Virus record (IMG/VR): IMGVR_UViG_3300042991_000131
Location: 1 to 64,000 of that record
Origin: a virus
Strand: one strand, 5' to 3'
Length of the DNA stretch: 64,000 bases
Position numbers and translations under genes: made by a program. This document shows, one piece after another, positions 1-7,156 of the stretch (positions within the stretch are counted from its first letter, which is position 1; each line of letters begins with the position of its first letter). The notes under the pieces are model-generated. The model saw only the letters and a program-made list of their open reading frames with translations. It made no database searches and had not been told where the DNA came from.

Positions 1-867
1 ACCTGGGAAAGCGACAGGCGTGAGTACTATCTACGCTACCTGACAGAACGTGTACCCAAGGTGCAACAGACCGCGCCGATGGCCATTGGTTCGGCATTTG
101 ATGGTATGGTCAAGAACGCGATTGAAAAGATGCTGGGCCTCGATGTAAAGGACTACACGCGCCAGGTTGAGGGCGAGATTGACAGTGCTGTGCACTGTCA
201 GGCTATGAAGGAAGGCGCCCGCGTCCTTGATTTCTATCGTCAGGTTGGTGGGATCAATAGATTATTAGTGACGGGTGTACCACGGATGGAGTTCTCTGTC
301 CAATGTGCCGTTCCCGGTACCGAATCCTGTATAGGTGGACCGGTCATCCTCTTAGGGAAACCTGACTTATACTATAGGGTTGGGCATAGGATTGTGCATG
401 ATTGGAAGGTGAATGGTTACTACAGTAAAGCATCGCCACAGAAGGGCTATGTGTGGGATTCGAAGACCCGGTCGCATCATAAGGATATCTTTCCCAAGAA
501 GGTTGGTTCACTGTCACTAGGACGCAGTGATTATTTCAACCCTGAGTGGCTGGATCAGTTGACCGGGTATGGTTGGTGTCTAGGTGAACCGATTGGGGAA
601 GAGTTCGTGCTCCAGATCCATCAGATTACGAACGCCGGGGGCGATGCCCCCGGAGCCGCATTACGTCTGACCGAGCACCGGGTACTAGCTGATCCTACGC
701 ATCAGCTGTCCCTTCGGGACAGGCTCGTCGGCTGCTGGGAGGCTATCCACTCTGGTAGAGTATTTACCGATATGACATTGGAACAGGATCTTGCAGAGCA
801 GGAGCATTGCGACAGGATTGCTGCCGGTATGCAGGACTCGGTCTTTAATCTTGTGTGTGGAAGGTAA
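1..867 (+). CDS. PD-(D/E)XK (RecB/Cas4-like) nuclease, 5'-truncated by the window edge
   Basis: The reading frame is open from base 1, so the GTG at 61 is internal and the true start lies before the window. The visible part is 288 codons. It contains the core of the PD-(D/E)XK nuclease fold: Pro-Asp at codons 121-122 and, twelve residues later, Asp-Trp-Lys at codons 134-136, preceded by a helix with a GSAFDGMVKNAIE segment that matches the first RecB-family motif. Such phage nucleases act as DNA exonucleases in recombination or host DNA breakdown. It probably closes the plus-strand replication cluster that also occupies the right end of the window. The nuclease fold is well supported; the exact role is not. 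Confidence 0.75.
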   Translation, partial: TWESDRREYYLRYLTERVPKVQQTAPMAIGSAFDGMVKNAIEKMLGLDVKDYTRQVEGEIDSAVHCQAMKEGARVLDFYRQVGGINRLLVTGVPRMEFSVQCAVPGTESCIGGPVILLGKPDLYYRVGHRIVHDWKVNGYYSKASPQKGYVWDSKTRSHHKDIFPKKVGSLSLGRSDYFNPEWLDQLTGYGWCLGEPIGEEFVLQIHQITNAGGDAPGAALRLTEHRVLADPTHQLSLRDRLVGCWEAIHSGRVFTDMTLEQDLAEQEHCDRIAAGMQDSVFNLVCGR

Positions 868-875
868 CTCCCTTT

Positions 876-1154
876 ATGCCTACATGCCCTAAGTGTAAGC
901 ACGAGTGGGTGGATGTTACCTGGAGAGATTATCTCAAGAAACAGCCAGGTCACAAGGTTCATTTCTTCAGTAACGAGAGTAAAGATACTGAGCCTGAGGT
1001 TCGGCGCACCAGGCTACATTTCAAGTTAGACACTGATAAAGCCGTAATCCGAGCGGCATTGGAGCTTATACAGATAGAACACCGCACGGATCCATTCTTC
1101 CGCTGGTGTGATACCGCTGAGGGTACGATAGACTCCATAATCATGCGTCTGTAA
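876..1154 (+). CDS. small CxxC zinc-ribbon-like protein
   Basis: 92 residues from ATG 876, chosen over the in-frame GTG at 855 because GGAAGG lies 11 nt upstream of it and the 855 start would overlap the preceding gene. The N-terminus has Cys4-x2-Cys7 followed by His-Glu-Trp, the usual beginning of a zinc ribbon, but no second CxxC pair is visible, so metal binding may be incomplete or need a partner. The rest is charged and helical. It is the last gene before a strong terminator. Function unknown. Confidence 0.65.
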   Translation: MPTCPKCKHEWVDVTWRDYLKKQPGHKVHFFSNESKDTEPEVRRTRLHFKLDTDKAVIRAALELIQIEHRTDPFFRWCDTAEGTIDSIIMRL

Positions 1155-1157
1155 TCC

Positions 1158-1194
1158 AAGACACCCGACACAAGATTCTTGTGTCGGGTGTCTT
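1158..1194 (+). terminator. intrinsic terminator closing the early plus-strand cluster
   Basis: Perfect 17-bp inverted repeat (1158-1174 with 1178-1194) around a 3-nt loop, four bases after the stop codon of the preceding gene and followed by a short T/A-rich tail. Confidence 0.85.
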
Positions 1195-1297
1195 TATTAA
1201 TTGGCTTCGGGGAGCACTTTCTAGCGTAATCCGTTCCCTCAACGGGGAGCAGTTTTAATCCATAATTGTTAACCAGTCCTTTGTAAAGATGCTACTG

Positions 1298-2470
1298 TGT
1301 CATTTTGACATGGCCTCAGTACTGACTAGTATTGATACTAGGGTCCGTCTGGATATAGGTTCAGACAGTATACGGGTGCCATTCTGACCCTATAAATAGC
1401 GCCATTCCTAGCCATTATTCTGCCGACCCTAGCCAGGATATGAGTTTGCCTAGATAGTGCGCCATTTGCACAGGAAAGGGCATTGGCGAGCCTTCTAGGG
1501 CATTGGTGAAGGGCCATTTGACTTTCCAAGGGGCATTGGATAAAAACTAGATCACTGACAAGGGGCCTATTCCTTATCTTTCATATAGACTAATTTTATT
1601 TTATAAATAGTCTATTAAAGGATAAGAGAGGTTAGTATGAGTCAATTAGTAAGTGTCTATAGGACAAGGACTTAGGAACCCGTAAAAAGTGACTGCTTTT
1701 GTACAATTTGCCGTAATGTTGTAAGTGCTTATATGCCAACATGCTTGGACAAAATGCATCCACCGGTTTTCATGTCGTTTTGATACACCATGTCACTTTG
1801 ACATAGTAGCGGGAGCAGACATACAGGTGTTGACTTTATCGACAAGTGTGTTGCATATCGCAACGTGTGACAATAATTGTCATAAGAGATATTAGTAACT
1901 GGTTAACAACTTTGGACAAATAGTGCTCCCCGTACTATGACCTAAATACTCCTATAATCTACCATGTCATAATGACATGGTACACCGTGTCATAATGACA
2001 CGATAAAATGTAATCTAACCACTGACAAAATTTGTCACAAGAGCCTTAATCAAGCACCATGCTCAAAAGCGTCTTGTCTACGTCTGTCACAGACCGGCTA
2101 TACAGGCAAAATAAAATGGATAGGTTTACCGAAACAGGCGTTTTATATAATACGCTCAAAACACCCACCAAAATAAAAGAGTCCAGCAGTCAGATTAATC
2201 ACCTTCTCATGGGTAAAATAATGATTAATCAGGCATATAGGTTCCTGGTGATAAAAAGTGAATACCAGGCCATAAAAGTCCTTTTCGGTATCTTAGAAAC
2301 CGATAATGACTTTTAATGACTGTCAGTGATAAAAAGTGATTATGAGTATCCAAGATACTCGATGTACCTTTTCGGTATCCAAGATACTCGATAGGCCATC
2401 CCGGTACTTGGCACAAAACAATACCGGTCCCACGAAAACCAGGCCGGGCGCTGGCCATGTCGTAATGACA
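1298..2470. promoter_or_regulatory. array of TGTCA/TGACA operator-like palindromes
   Basis: Two related palindrome classes recur. Class I is TGTCA-N3-TGACA (or TGTCG for the first half): 1298-1310, 1791-1803, 1965-1977, 1988-2000, 2458-2470. Class II has the half-sites everted, TGACA-N5-TGTCA: 1868-1882 and 2023-2037, with a further copy at 43553-43567. The copies at 1965 and 1988 are extended to 21 and 17 bp and lie 23 bp apart, about two helical turns. This looks like a binding-site array for a dimeric DNA-binding protein, for example one of the three ParB-like proteins or an unrecognised regulator. Confidence 0.7.
1570..1726 (+). repeat. duplicated intergenic module, copy A
   Basis: Imperfect direct repeat of 43377-43533. 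The 30 bases 1697-1726 are identical to 43504-43533, and the left part (1570-1625) is a close match of 43377-43432. The left part can fold: CTTATCTTT pairs with AAAGGATAAG and ATAGACTA with TAGTCTAT. Confidence 0.85.
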
Positions 2471-2642
2471 CGGCGCTGCGCAATTACCGTGCAGCCTCGA
2501 TCGCGCAAGCGACAAGTTGGAAAGTCTCTAGGATCAATAATTCCAGGCCGCTCGACCCATGGCATAGGGTCTAGGAATAGTGGCTAGAATAGCCTGCAAA
2601 CAGCCCTAGCGGGGGAAAACAATTGGTCCCGCCCTAACTTAC

Positions 2643-2682
2643 AACGACAAACCCCAGCCGGATCCGGCTGGGGTTTGTCGTT
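2643..2682. terminator. 40-bp perfect palindrome, probable terminator of the minus-strand cassette
   Basis: Perfect self-complementary sequence with GGATCC at its centre, just downstream of the minus-strand genes at 2785-4155. There is no run of T on either side, so it may be a structural or protein-binding element instead of a classical intrinsic terminator. Confidence 0.55.
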
Positions 2683-2784
2683 CTCGTGCATCTGGTCGTT
2701 GTCACCATGAAGCCGGTACGCATGCGCGGAGTATTGCTAGCGTGACTGCACCGGCGATGCAACAGACCGCAAACGGTAAGAGTC

Positions 2785-2895
2785 TCACTTGCGCCTCACG
2801 ATACGCACCATGGGCAGGCTATGGCCACAAGCCCGGCAATTGCCAAGCCCAGGAAGGGCCGGGGCCGAGCAGCACAAAGCGCAAACCCGCTTCAC
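2785..2895 (-). CDS. 36-residue zinc-finger-like microprotein
   Basis: A short minus-strand frame starting with GTG at 2895, whose GTGA overlaps the stop codon of the gene ending at 2892, the coupling style used throughout this phage. It encodes two cysteine pairs, CALC near the start and CRAC sixteen residues later, and ends in a basic tail. This spacing suits a small zinc ribbon. It shares the GC-rich composition of the cassette. Support is the overlap, cysteine pattern and composition only; function unknown. Confidence 0.5.
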   Translation of the reverse strand: MKRVCALCCSAPALPGLGNCRACGHSLPMVRIVRRK

Positions 2896-3125
2896 AGATG
2901 CCGCCGGAGAATATCAAGCATGGCGCGGTCTCCGGCCTTGCGTGCCTTTTCCATCTGCCGGTAGGTGTCGGCACGGATCCCGGCCAGCGCATGCGGCAGG
3001 AAACAGCCGAGGGACGATCCCTCCGCGTCACGTTCCAGCGCATGTCCTCGCTGGTGTATGTCGTTGCACTTCGCATGCATCTGGTCGCGTGCTTCGCGGA
3101 GTAGTTGTAGGATATCGGGGTCCAT
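2892..3125 (-). CDS. 77-residue helical protein of the GC-rich cassette
   Basis: Minus-strand ATG at 3125 with AAGGA seven bases upstream. The product is charged and predicted mostly helical with no recognised motif. It lies between the ParB-like gene and the zinc-finger microprotein, separated from the former by a large hairpin. High GC and GC-rich third positions match the ParB-like gene and differ from the virion genes, so the three genes probably arrived together. Function unknown. Confidence 0.65.
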   Translation of the reverse strand: MDPDILQLLREARDQMHAKCNDIHQRGHALERDAEGSSLGCFLPHALAGIRADTYRQMEKARKAGDRAMLDILRRHL

Positions 3126-3148
3126 GGGGTTTCCTTCTGCCGGGGTTA

Positions 3149-3220
3149 GGGTCCAGCGTCAGGGGCCGGAAGGGATCTTCCGGCCCCTGACGCTGGACCC
3201 TTGGCGTTGTGCGCCAAGGG
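3149..3220 (-). other. double hairpin with a 24-bp perfect stem
   Basis: 3149-3172 pairs perfectly with 3177-3200 around a 4-nt loop, and 3198-3206 pairs with 3212-3220, so the two stems share the GGACCC edge. It occupies most of the gap between two minus-strand genes. No T run follows, so simple intrinsic termination is doubtful; attenuation, RNA processing or protein binding are alternatives. Confidence 0.7.
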
Positions 3221-3231
3221 TCCAGCCGGTA

Positions 3232-4155
3232 TCAGTTCGCGTGCTTCGCGATCCAGTCCGACACGGCCTTGCCGTCACCCGTGGCGAGGATCGTGCCGAA
3301 TTCGCGTAGGTTGCCCGTCGCCTTTTCGTTCACGGTCTGGAGGGCCTTGGCTACGCTCTGGATGCTGACGGCCTTCTCGCGGGTGCTGGTCTGCATCGCC
3401 GCCAGCATCGCCGCCGCCTCGCTGGCGGTCGGGGTCGGACGCTTGCCCTTCGTGTCGGGCAGCAGGCTGGCCCACTCTTCCTTACCGGGGCAACGTGCCG
3501 TGTAGTCGGGGGTCAGGTCATGCATCACGATCGCGGAGGCGGCGCGGTGCATGAGCTGGCCGTCGCCACGCTTCACCTTAGCGAGTGCCATCAATTCGGA
3601 CTCCGACAAGAGCCGGTTGGCGCGAAGTGCATCCGTCGCCGCCTGCACCTTGGCCCACGCATCCAGCCGCGAAGCCATGTCATGCAGGCCGTTGGGAATG
3701 ATCCCGGCCGCTTCCGCCGCCTGCTCCGTGGTCGCCTCGATCCCCTGACAGTCGATATCCTCCCGGCCGCACCCGACCGCGATGATAGCGGCGATGCAGC
3801 GGCGGCGACCGTCCAGCGCGATCCCAGCCGCCTTGCGGTCGGCGATATCGGCCAGCCGACGCTTGAAGAGTTCGATGGTTGTCCCGTTGATGATCGGTTT
3901 GACGGTCCCGCTTTCGGCGCGGCGGGTGTCCAGACCGGCAGTCACTTCCGCCGCCAGTTCGGCCATGGTGATCTTGTCATCGTTGCGGGTGTAGAGGATA
4001 GCGGCGGTCGGCAGGATGGAGAAACCATCGCGGAGCATGAGTCCCGCCAGTCCGGACATACCGGCGTTGGCAAGGCTGACGGCCTCCTGTCGCACCGTCC
4101 ATGTGCTGGAGCGGCCGGGGTTCGGGAGGTTCGGGTTAAAAGTGAAGAGGCGCAT
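3232..4155 (-). CDS. ParB-like putative DNA-binding protein
   Basis: 307 residues from the minus-strand ATG at 4155, chosen because AGGA lies seven bases upstream; an open extension to 4296 has no ribosome-binding site. The N-terminal half has an LDGRRRCIAA segment resembling the ParB/Spo0J nuclease-like core (IDG.HR...A), followed by a helical region (about residues 150-220) where ParB proteins carry a helix-turn-helix. The C-terminus is helical and Ala/Lys-rich. GC content is far above neighbouring virion genes. No ParA is seen. It may bind sites in the flanking control regions or act as a transcription regulator. The family call is tentative. Confidence 0.45.
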   Translation of the reverse strand: MRLFTFNPNLPNPGRSSTWTVRQEAVSLANAGMSGLAGLMLRDGFSILPTAAILYTRNDDKITMAELAAEVTAGLDTRRAESGTVKPIINGTTIELFKRRLADIADRKAAGIALDGRRRCIAAIIAVGCGREDIDCQGIEATTEQAAEAAGIIPNGLHDMASRLDAWAKVQAATDALRANRLLSESELMALAKVKRGDGQLMHRAASAIVMHDLTPDYTARCPGKEEWASLLPDTKGKRPTPTASEAAAMLAAMQTSTREKAVSIQSVAKALQTVNEKATGNLREFGTILATGDGKAVSDWIAKHAN

Positions 4156-4481
4156 GGGGTAGTCCTTTGGACTGGGGTTTGTGGAATTGGCCGGGAAGGT
4201 TGCGGGGTCGACACTTGGCCGAGTTGTCGCTTCCTTCCCTTCTGAGGGCAGGTTGTAGGGCCGGGGAGCATGGTGCAATGGCTTTCTTCGGACCATGCGG
4301 AATCAATAAATTGTCGCTTGCCTTTTCCTCCCGAGCATATCAGGGTCGCGGCCTGGTTTTTGTCTGTGATAACAGATGCAAGCATCGAGTCATCTGTATC
4401 AGTCACTAGTGTATCACTGTCCAAACTTGTCGCTTGACATCGAGTGTGTCACACCGGCCTGGTGGGAGGGTTAGTTTGCGC

Positions 4482-4508
4482 TTGACAACTGGACCCGGCG
4501 TGTATAAT
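4482..4508 (+). promoter_or_regulatory. sigma70-like promoter
   Basis: TTGACA at 4482-4487 and TATAAT at 4503-4508, both consensus, with a short 15-nt spacer. It points toward the terminase genes. Confidence 0.5.
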
Positions 4509-4627
4509 CCCCATACCTAGTATCCACACGCTATACGCGGTGTTTTTCCTAGGCGTCTCGCGTCAAAATAAATATAAAATCAGCTTAACGCGGTGTTTTA
4601 GGAGGAGGTCTGATTACAGGAGAGCCA

Positions 4628-4669
4628 AGATGCAAGATGCAAGATGCAAGATGCAAGATGCAAGATGCA
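4628..4669 (+). repeat. six perfect tandem copies of AGATGCA
   Basis: A 7-bp unit repeated six times without a mismatch in noncoding DNA. Iteron-like; possible origin or packaging-protein binding site, or a slippage product. Confidence 0.9.
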
Positions 4670-4773
4670 GGATCCGATTACACAAGACAGGGTACCTGGG
4701 AGGGTTAAATGCCTTGCAAGGATTATACCACCTGGGAGGGTTATCTTATATGCTAATCCTAAAATAATTTTAC

Positions 4774-4890
4774 GGGGAGCACTTTCTGACAAGAAACGTT
4801 TTCTGGTTATAATTTTACGGGCCTTGCCGTCTAGTAGAGTGTAGCAAGGCTGCGAGCTTGATTAACAATCCTTGACAGAAAGTGCTCCCC
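4774..4890. repeat. inverted GGGGAGCACTTTCTG arms flanking the small-terminase leader
   Basis: 4774-4790 and 4874-4890 are inverted 17-mers with one mismatch, 83 bp apart, the second ending directly at the small-terminase ATG. Further copies of the core lie at 1209-1222, 1244-1256 and, inverted, 1922-1931. Confidence 0.8.
4786..4813 (+). promoter_or_regulatory. probable promoter of the virion operon
   Basis: CTGACA (4786-4791) and TATAAT (4808-4813) with a 16-nt spacer, about 80 bp before the small terminase gene; the -35 hexamer overlaps the left inverted-repeat arm. Confidence 0.6.
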
Positions 4891-5499
4891 ATGGCTCTTG
4901 ACACTTCGATTAAGCGTTGCGAAGCAGACAGTCCTAATCGCTGCCAAGCCCTTGGCGCGCAGGGCAGCCAGTGTCTCAATGAGGCAATGAGATTATCGGA
5001 TGGTACTTTTGCTAAGAACTGCTCATTCCACGGTGGCGTGGATGAAGAGAACAAAAAGTCAACCCATAGGCAGAATATGTACCGTCTAGCTAAGTTCGGT
5101 GAGCGGGTCAAGGATTTCGCCAGCCATAATCAGGTGAAAGGTCTCCGAGACGAGATTGGCATCCTGCGTATGGTCCTAGAGGAACGCCTGAATAGGTGTC
5201 AGGATAATGACGAGCTGATCCTGTCCTCGAACGTGATCGGCGACTTGGTACTCAAGATCGAGCGCCTCGTTACTTCTTGCCATAAGCTGGAAGCGTCGAT
5301 GGGTCAGCTACTCGATCGTCAGCAGATTATCCAGTTCGCCGAGGCTGTAGTTAAGGTAGTGGCAGATCATATTCAGGATCCTGCTGCTTTGGCGCTTATT
5401 GCTGGTGCTATCGAACGCATCACTGAGGAGCAGTTAAGCGGCGCGGAGAAGAAGCATGAAGAGGCTAAGTCAACGCCTATGCGTACGGCTCTTGAGTAG
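4891..5499 (+). CDS. terS: terminase small subunit
   Basis: 202 residues from ATG 4891; GTG 4882 is in frame but falls inside the inverted repeat. The N-terminus has a Cys pattern ending in CSFHGG (RCQA ... QC ... CSFHGG). Similar Cys...CxxHGG segments are familiar from proteins encoded just before phage large terminases. The remainder is helical with heptad-like stretches, as expected for an oligomerising small terminase. It lies six bases before the large subunit, with which it would recognise packaging DNA. The call rests mainly on position and the cysteine motif. Confidence 0.7.
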   Translation: MALDTSIKRCEADSPNRCQALGAQGSQCLNEAMRLSDGTFAKNCSFHGGVDEENKKSTHRQNMYRLAKFGERVKDFASHNQVKGLRDEIGILRMVLEERLNRCQDNDELILSSNVIGDLVLKIERLVTSCHKLEASMGQLLDRQQIIQFAEAVVKVVADHIQDPAALALIAGAIERITEEQLSGAEKKHEEAKSTPMRTALE

Positions 5500-5504
5500 C
5501 CACC

Positions 5505-7148
5505 ATGTCGATCCTAGGCAACCTGCTACGTGATCGCGTAGCGGCTGGCCTAAGCAGAAAAAGTATCCAGTCCTGCTCTGCTTGGGCATTAAAATATCGG
5601 GTGATGGGTAAGCCTTATCCGGGTCCATGGTCTTTTGAGAATCATCCCTGGTTAAAGGACATGCACGACTGCCGCGATGAGCTAATTGTCGGGCAGAAGT
5701 CAGCACAGATGGGCTACACAGAGGTAGCACTTAATCGTAGCTTCTACACGATTGACGTACTCGGCGAGTCAGTCCTGTATATCTTACCAGCGTCAACCCC
5801 TGACGCAACAGACTTTTCCACGAGCCGCTTCGACCCGGCGCTAGAACTATCAGAACATCTAGCTAATCTCTTTAGTGACGTTAAGAACATAGGCCATAAG
5901 CGCGCTGGGTCAGCTAATTTATTTATCCGCGGTTCACGGTCCAGGAGCCAATTAAAGAGCTTACCAGTCAGCACAATCATCGAGGACGAAGTCGATGAAA
6001 TGGTGCAGGAAAATATCGCACTTGCTGCTGAACGTACATCTGGTCAGTTAACTAAATCAATATATAAAATCTCCACCCCGACAATAGATAACTACGGTAT
6101 CAATGCAGATTTCCGCAATTCGTCCCAGGATCACTACTGGTTCCAGTGTCCGCACTGTAACCGGCTAGTCGAGCTAACGTTTCCAGCCTGTTTGGTAATC
6201 ACAGCTGAGGATTGGACAGACGATAGTATTTATAAGAGTCACGTCATATGCCCAGCGTGTAAGCATGAGCTAGAGCACGCGGCGAAAAGAAGCATCCTTA
6301 AGTCTGGCAGGTGGGTGCCAACCTACTTGAACAAGACTGCAAGAGGCTTTCACATTAATCAATTATACTCTCCGACAGTTCGACCGTTTGACATTGCCAT
6401 AGCCTGGCTAAAAGCTCAAACGAATCCCTCTGACGAGCAAGAGTTCTATAACTCAAAGCTGGGTTTGACCCATGCTGTTGAGGGCGCGAAGATTACTGAT
6501 GCTCAGATAGCTAAGCTAATCGCTGGTTACAAGAAGCAAGTCAAAGGTCGTCCAGGCACAATAGTTACGATGGGCGTAGACGTAGGTAAATGGCTGCATG
6601 TGGAGATTACCGAGTACATAATCACTGGCAACGGTCCAGACGTCAATACACTCTCCCATGCTAGAGTCATCCATCAGGTCAAGGTACTCAATTTTGAGGA
6701 CCTAGACAGTCTGATGGTCGAGTACGGTGTGAACTTCTGCTGCATAGACGCGAACCCAGAACGGCGCAAGGCCATGGAGTTCGCGCAAAGGCAATGGGGT
6801 AGAGTAAAATTAGTGTTCTACGGTGTCGGCATAAATAGTAAAGTAATCTCTGTACACTCCGATGAAGAGCATACGATTACTGTTGACAGAACAAGCTGGC
6901 TGGATCTATCGCTGGGACGGTTCAGGAATGAAAAGATAGCTCTACCGGCTGATACAGATATCGAATATAAGCAGCAACTCAAGGCTCTGGTGCGCATCTA
7001 CGCCAAGGACCAACAGGGTAATCCTGTTGGTAAATACGTTTGTGGTAACGAAGATGATCACTATGCGCATGCTCGCAACTACAATGAGATAGCTTTCGCG
7101 ATGGCAGCTGGAAATGTCGGTCACTCAGATATACGATCACCAGTATAG
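5505..7148 (+). CDS. terL: terminase large subunit, lambda GpA-like
   Basis: 547 residues. The ATPase half has a divergent Walker A at residues 63-72 (GQKSAQMGYT), the form used by the GpA family, and a Walker B with catalytic acid at 157-164 (STIIEDEV). A zinc knuckle follows (C215/C218 with C249/C252), also typical of GpA proteins. The nuclease half has acidic positions at D359 (MGVDVG) and D415 (CIDAN), consistent with an RNase H-like fold. It pumps DNA into the procapsid and cuts it. GpA relatives are often cos-type, but packaging mode cannot be read directly here. Confidence 0.9.
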   Translation: MSILGNLLRDRVAAGLSRKSIQSCSAWALKYRVMGKPYPGPWSFENHPWLKDMHDCRDELIVGQKSAQMGYTEVALNRSFYTIDVLGESVLYILPASTPDATDFSTSRFDPALELSEHLANLFSDVKNIGHKRAGSANLFIRGSRSRSQLKSLPVSTIIEDEVDEMVQENIALAAERTSGQLTKSIYKISTPTIDNYGINADFRNSSQDHYWFQCPHCNRLVELTFPACLVITAEDWTDDSIYKSHVICPACKHELEHAAKRSILKSGRWVPTYLNKTARGFHINQLYSPTVRPFDIAIAWLKAQTNPSDEQEFYNSKLGLTHAVEGAKITDAQIAKLIAGYKKQVKGRPGTIVTMGVDVGKWLHVEITEYIITGNGPDVNTLSHARVIHQVKVLNFEDLDSLMVEYGVNFCCIDANPERRKAMEFAQRQWGRVKLVFYGVGINSKVISVHSDEEHTITVDRTSWLDLSLGRFRNEKIALPADTDIEYKQQLKALVRIYAKDQQGNPVGKYVCGNEDDHYAHARNYNEIAFAMAAGNVGHSDIRSPV

Positions 7149-7156
7149 AGGCTTAA

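Larger units (their letters stand above)
1195..2642. other. 1.4-kb gene-free, repeat-rich control region
   Basis: No convincing coding sequence. It holds at least seven TGTCA/TGACA palindromes, one copy of a module repeated at 43.4 kb, copies of the GGGGAGCACT motif (1209, 1244, and inverted at 1922-1931) that recurs before the small terminase gene, three GGGCATTGG repeats (1478, 1498, 1531), and two GAGTAT-N5-ATACTC-type hairpins near 2343-2391. It lies between the terminator of the early cluster and a minus-strand cassette. A replication origin, a partition-like locus or an early promoter array are all possible; nothing here decides between them. Confidence 0.7.
4156..4890. other. 735-bp gene-free region upstream of the small terminase gene
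   Basis: Contains a heptamer tandem repeat, inverted 17-mers, direct repeats of ACGCGGTGTTTT (4535 and 4588) and of ACCTGGGAGGGTTA (4694 and 4730, a related copy near 4460), and two sigma70-like promoters. No coding frame is convincing. Its place just before the terminase genes makes it a candidate packaging-initiation site (cos or pac) as well as the late promoter region. Confidence 0.65.

Noticed and set aside
2059-2316. 85-codon open frame in the left control region
   Set aside because: It runs through repeated AAAAAGTGA-type sequence, has no ribosome-binding site and shows no protein-like pattern.
3149-3220. Classical intrinsic terminator
   Set aside because: The stem is excellent but neither strand has a following T run.
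3232-4155. Evidence for plasmid-like lysogeny
   Set aside because: ParB-like genes alone are insufficient; no ParA, integrase or repressor was recognised in the window.
3520-4245. 241-codon plus-strand frame opposite the ParB-like gene
   Set aside because: Shadow of a GC-rich gene; the minus frame has the RBS and ParB-like core.
4628-4669. CRISPR-like array
   Set aside because: 7-bp contiguous units with no spacers; the right-end hairpin repeats also lack regular spacing and spacer size.
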